Program-made: the position numbers and the translations under genes
Shown here: positions 63,925 through 64,000 of the stretch, one piece after another
How the letters are laid out: each line of letters begins with the position of its first letter
How positions within the stretch are numbered: position 1 is the first letter of the stretch
The notes under the pieces: model-generated
Seen by the model: the letters and a program-made list of their open reading frames with translations, nothing else
Databases searched by the model: none
Told to the model about the DNA's origin: nothing
DNA from: Deuterostichococcus epilithicus
Lineage: Eukaryota > Chlorophyta > Trebouxiophyceae > Prasiolales > Stichococcaceae
Reading direction: 5' to 3'
DNA: 64,000 nt
Assembly (NCBI GenBank): GCA_033439295.1
Contig: JAVTLE010000007.1
Location: 868,001 to 932,000, forward strand

Positions 63925-64000
63925 CTGCGAGCGGCGCATAGATTGTGAACACCTGACTTCACCCCAAAGCGCAGCCACAGACAGGCACGCAGACTGCCTC

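Noticed and set aside
62770-63978. 402-codon minus-strand frame as a single exon of MTR4
   Set aside because: It runs through two real exons and the introns between them; motif spacing fits the family only when 63746-63456 and the sequence below 63301 are spliced out.

Overview
This is nuclear DNA from a GC-rich, intron-dense green alga. Gene content is plant/algal: a SAM-domain SNM1 nuclease of the plant type, N-acetylglucosaminyltransferase I, a family-61 glycosyltransferase, and MTR4. Several genes are followed by TGTAA, the usual chlorophyte polyadenylation motif. A trebouxiophyte (Chlorella or Coccomyxa relatives) is my best guess; that is inference, not a database match. I saw no tRNA, rRNA, CRISPR array, transposon or virus-like element.

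Thirteen genes could be followed, twelve of them to a recognisable family. Exon joins were chosen by hand so that splice sites, codon phase and family motifs all agree. Left to right: an unidentified Ala-rich gene (+, 5' end off the window); SNM1/PSO2-type DNA crosslink-repair nuclease (+, 16 exons); a CHRAC1/POLE4-like histone-fold protein (-); GnT-I (+, 12 exons); a CZIB/DUF866 protein without its zinc cysteines (-); a membrane-anchored alpha/beta hydrolase (+); a GT61 glycosyltransferase (-); a secreted M43 metalloprotease (-); a gene-poor 3 kb; an ankyrin-repeat RING protein (+); a CLPTM1 family membrane protein (+); tubulin cofactor D (-, 22 exons); CDT2/DTL, the CRL4 substrate receptor (+); and the C-terminal part of the MTR4 exosome helicase (-, runs off the right edge).

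Neighbours mostly alternate in strand, giving divergent promoter intervals (14674-15446, 53884-54811) and convergent 3' intervals. There is no operon logic, though three genes act in genome maintenance (SNM1, CHRAC1/POLE4-like, CDT2) and several in the secretory pathway or at the cell surface (GnT-I, GT61, M43 protease, CLPTM1).

The most striking signal is inside the introns. In five genes (SNM1, GnT-I, CZIB, CLPTM1, MTR4) the introns carry one to three decayed copies of the adjacent exon edge, splice site included, spaced mostly 90-170 bp apart. I recognise no named element here; it looks like introns growing by repeated local duplication of exon-intron junctions. About 6% of mapped introns also use a GC instead of a GT donor. 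Three genes at 24-31.5 kb have shorter introns, looser base composition and none of these copies.
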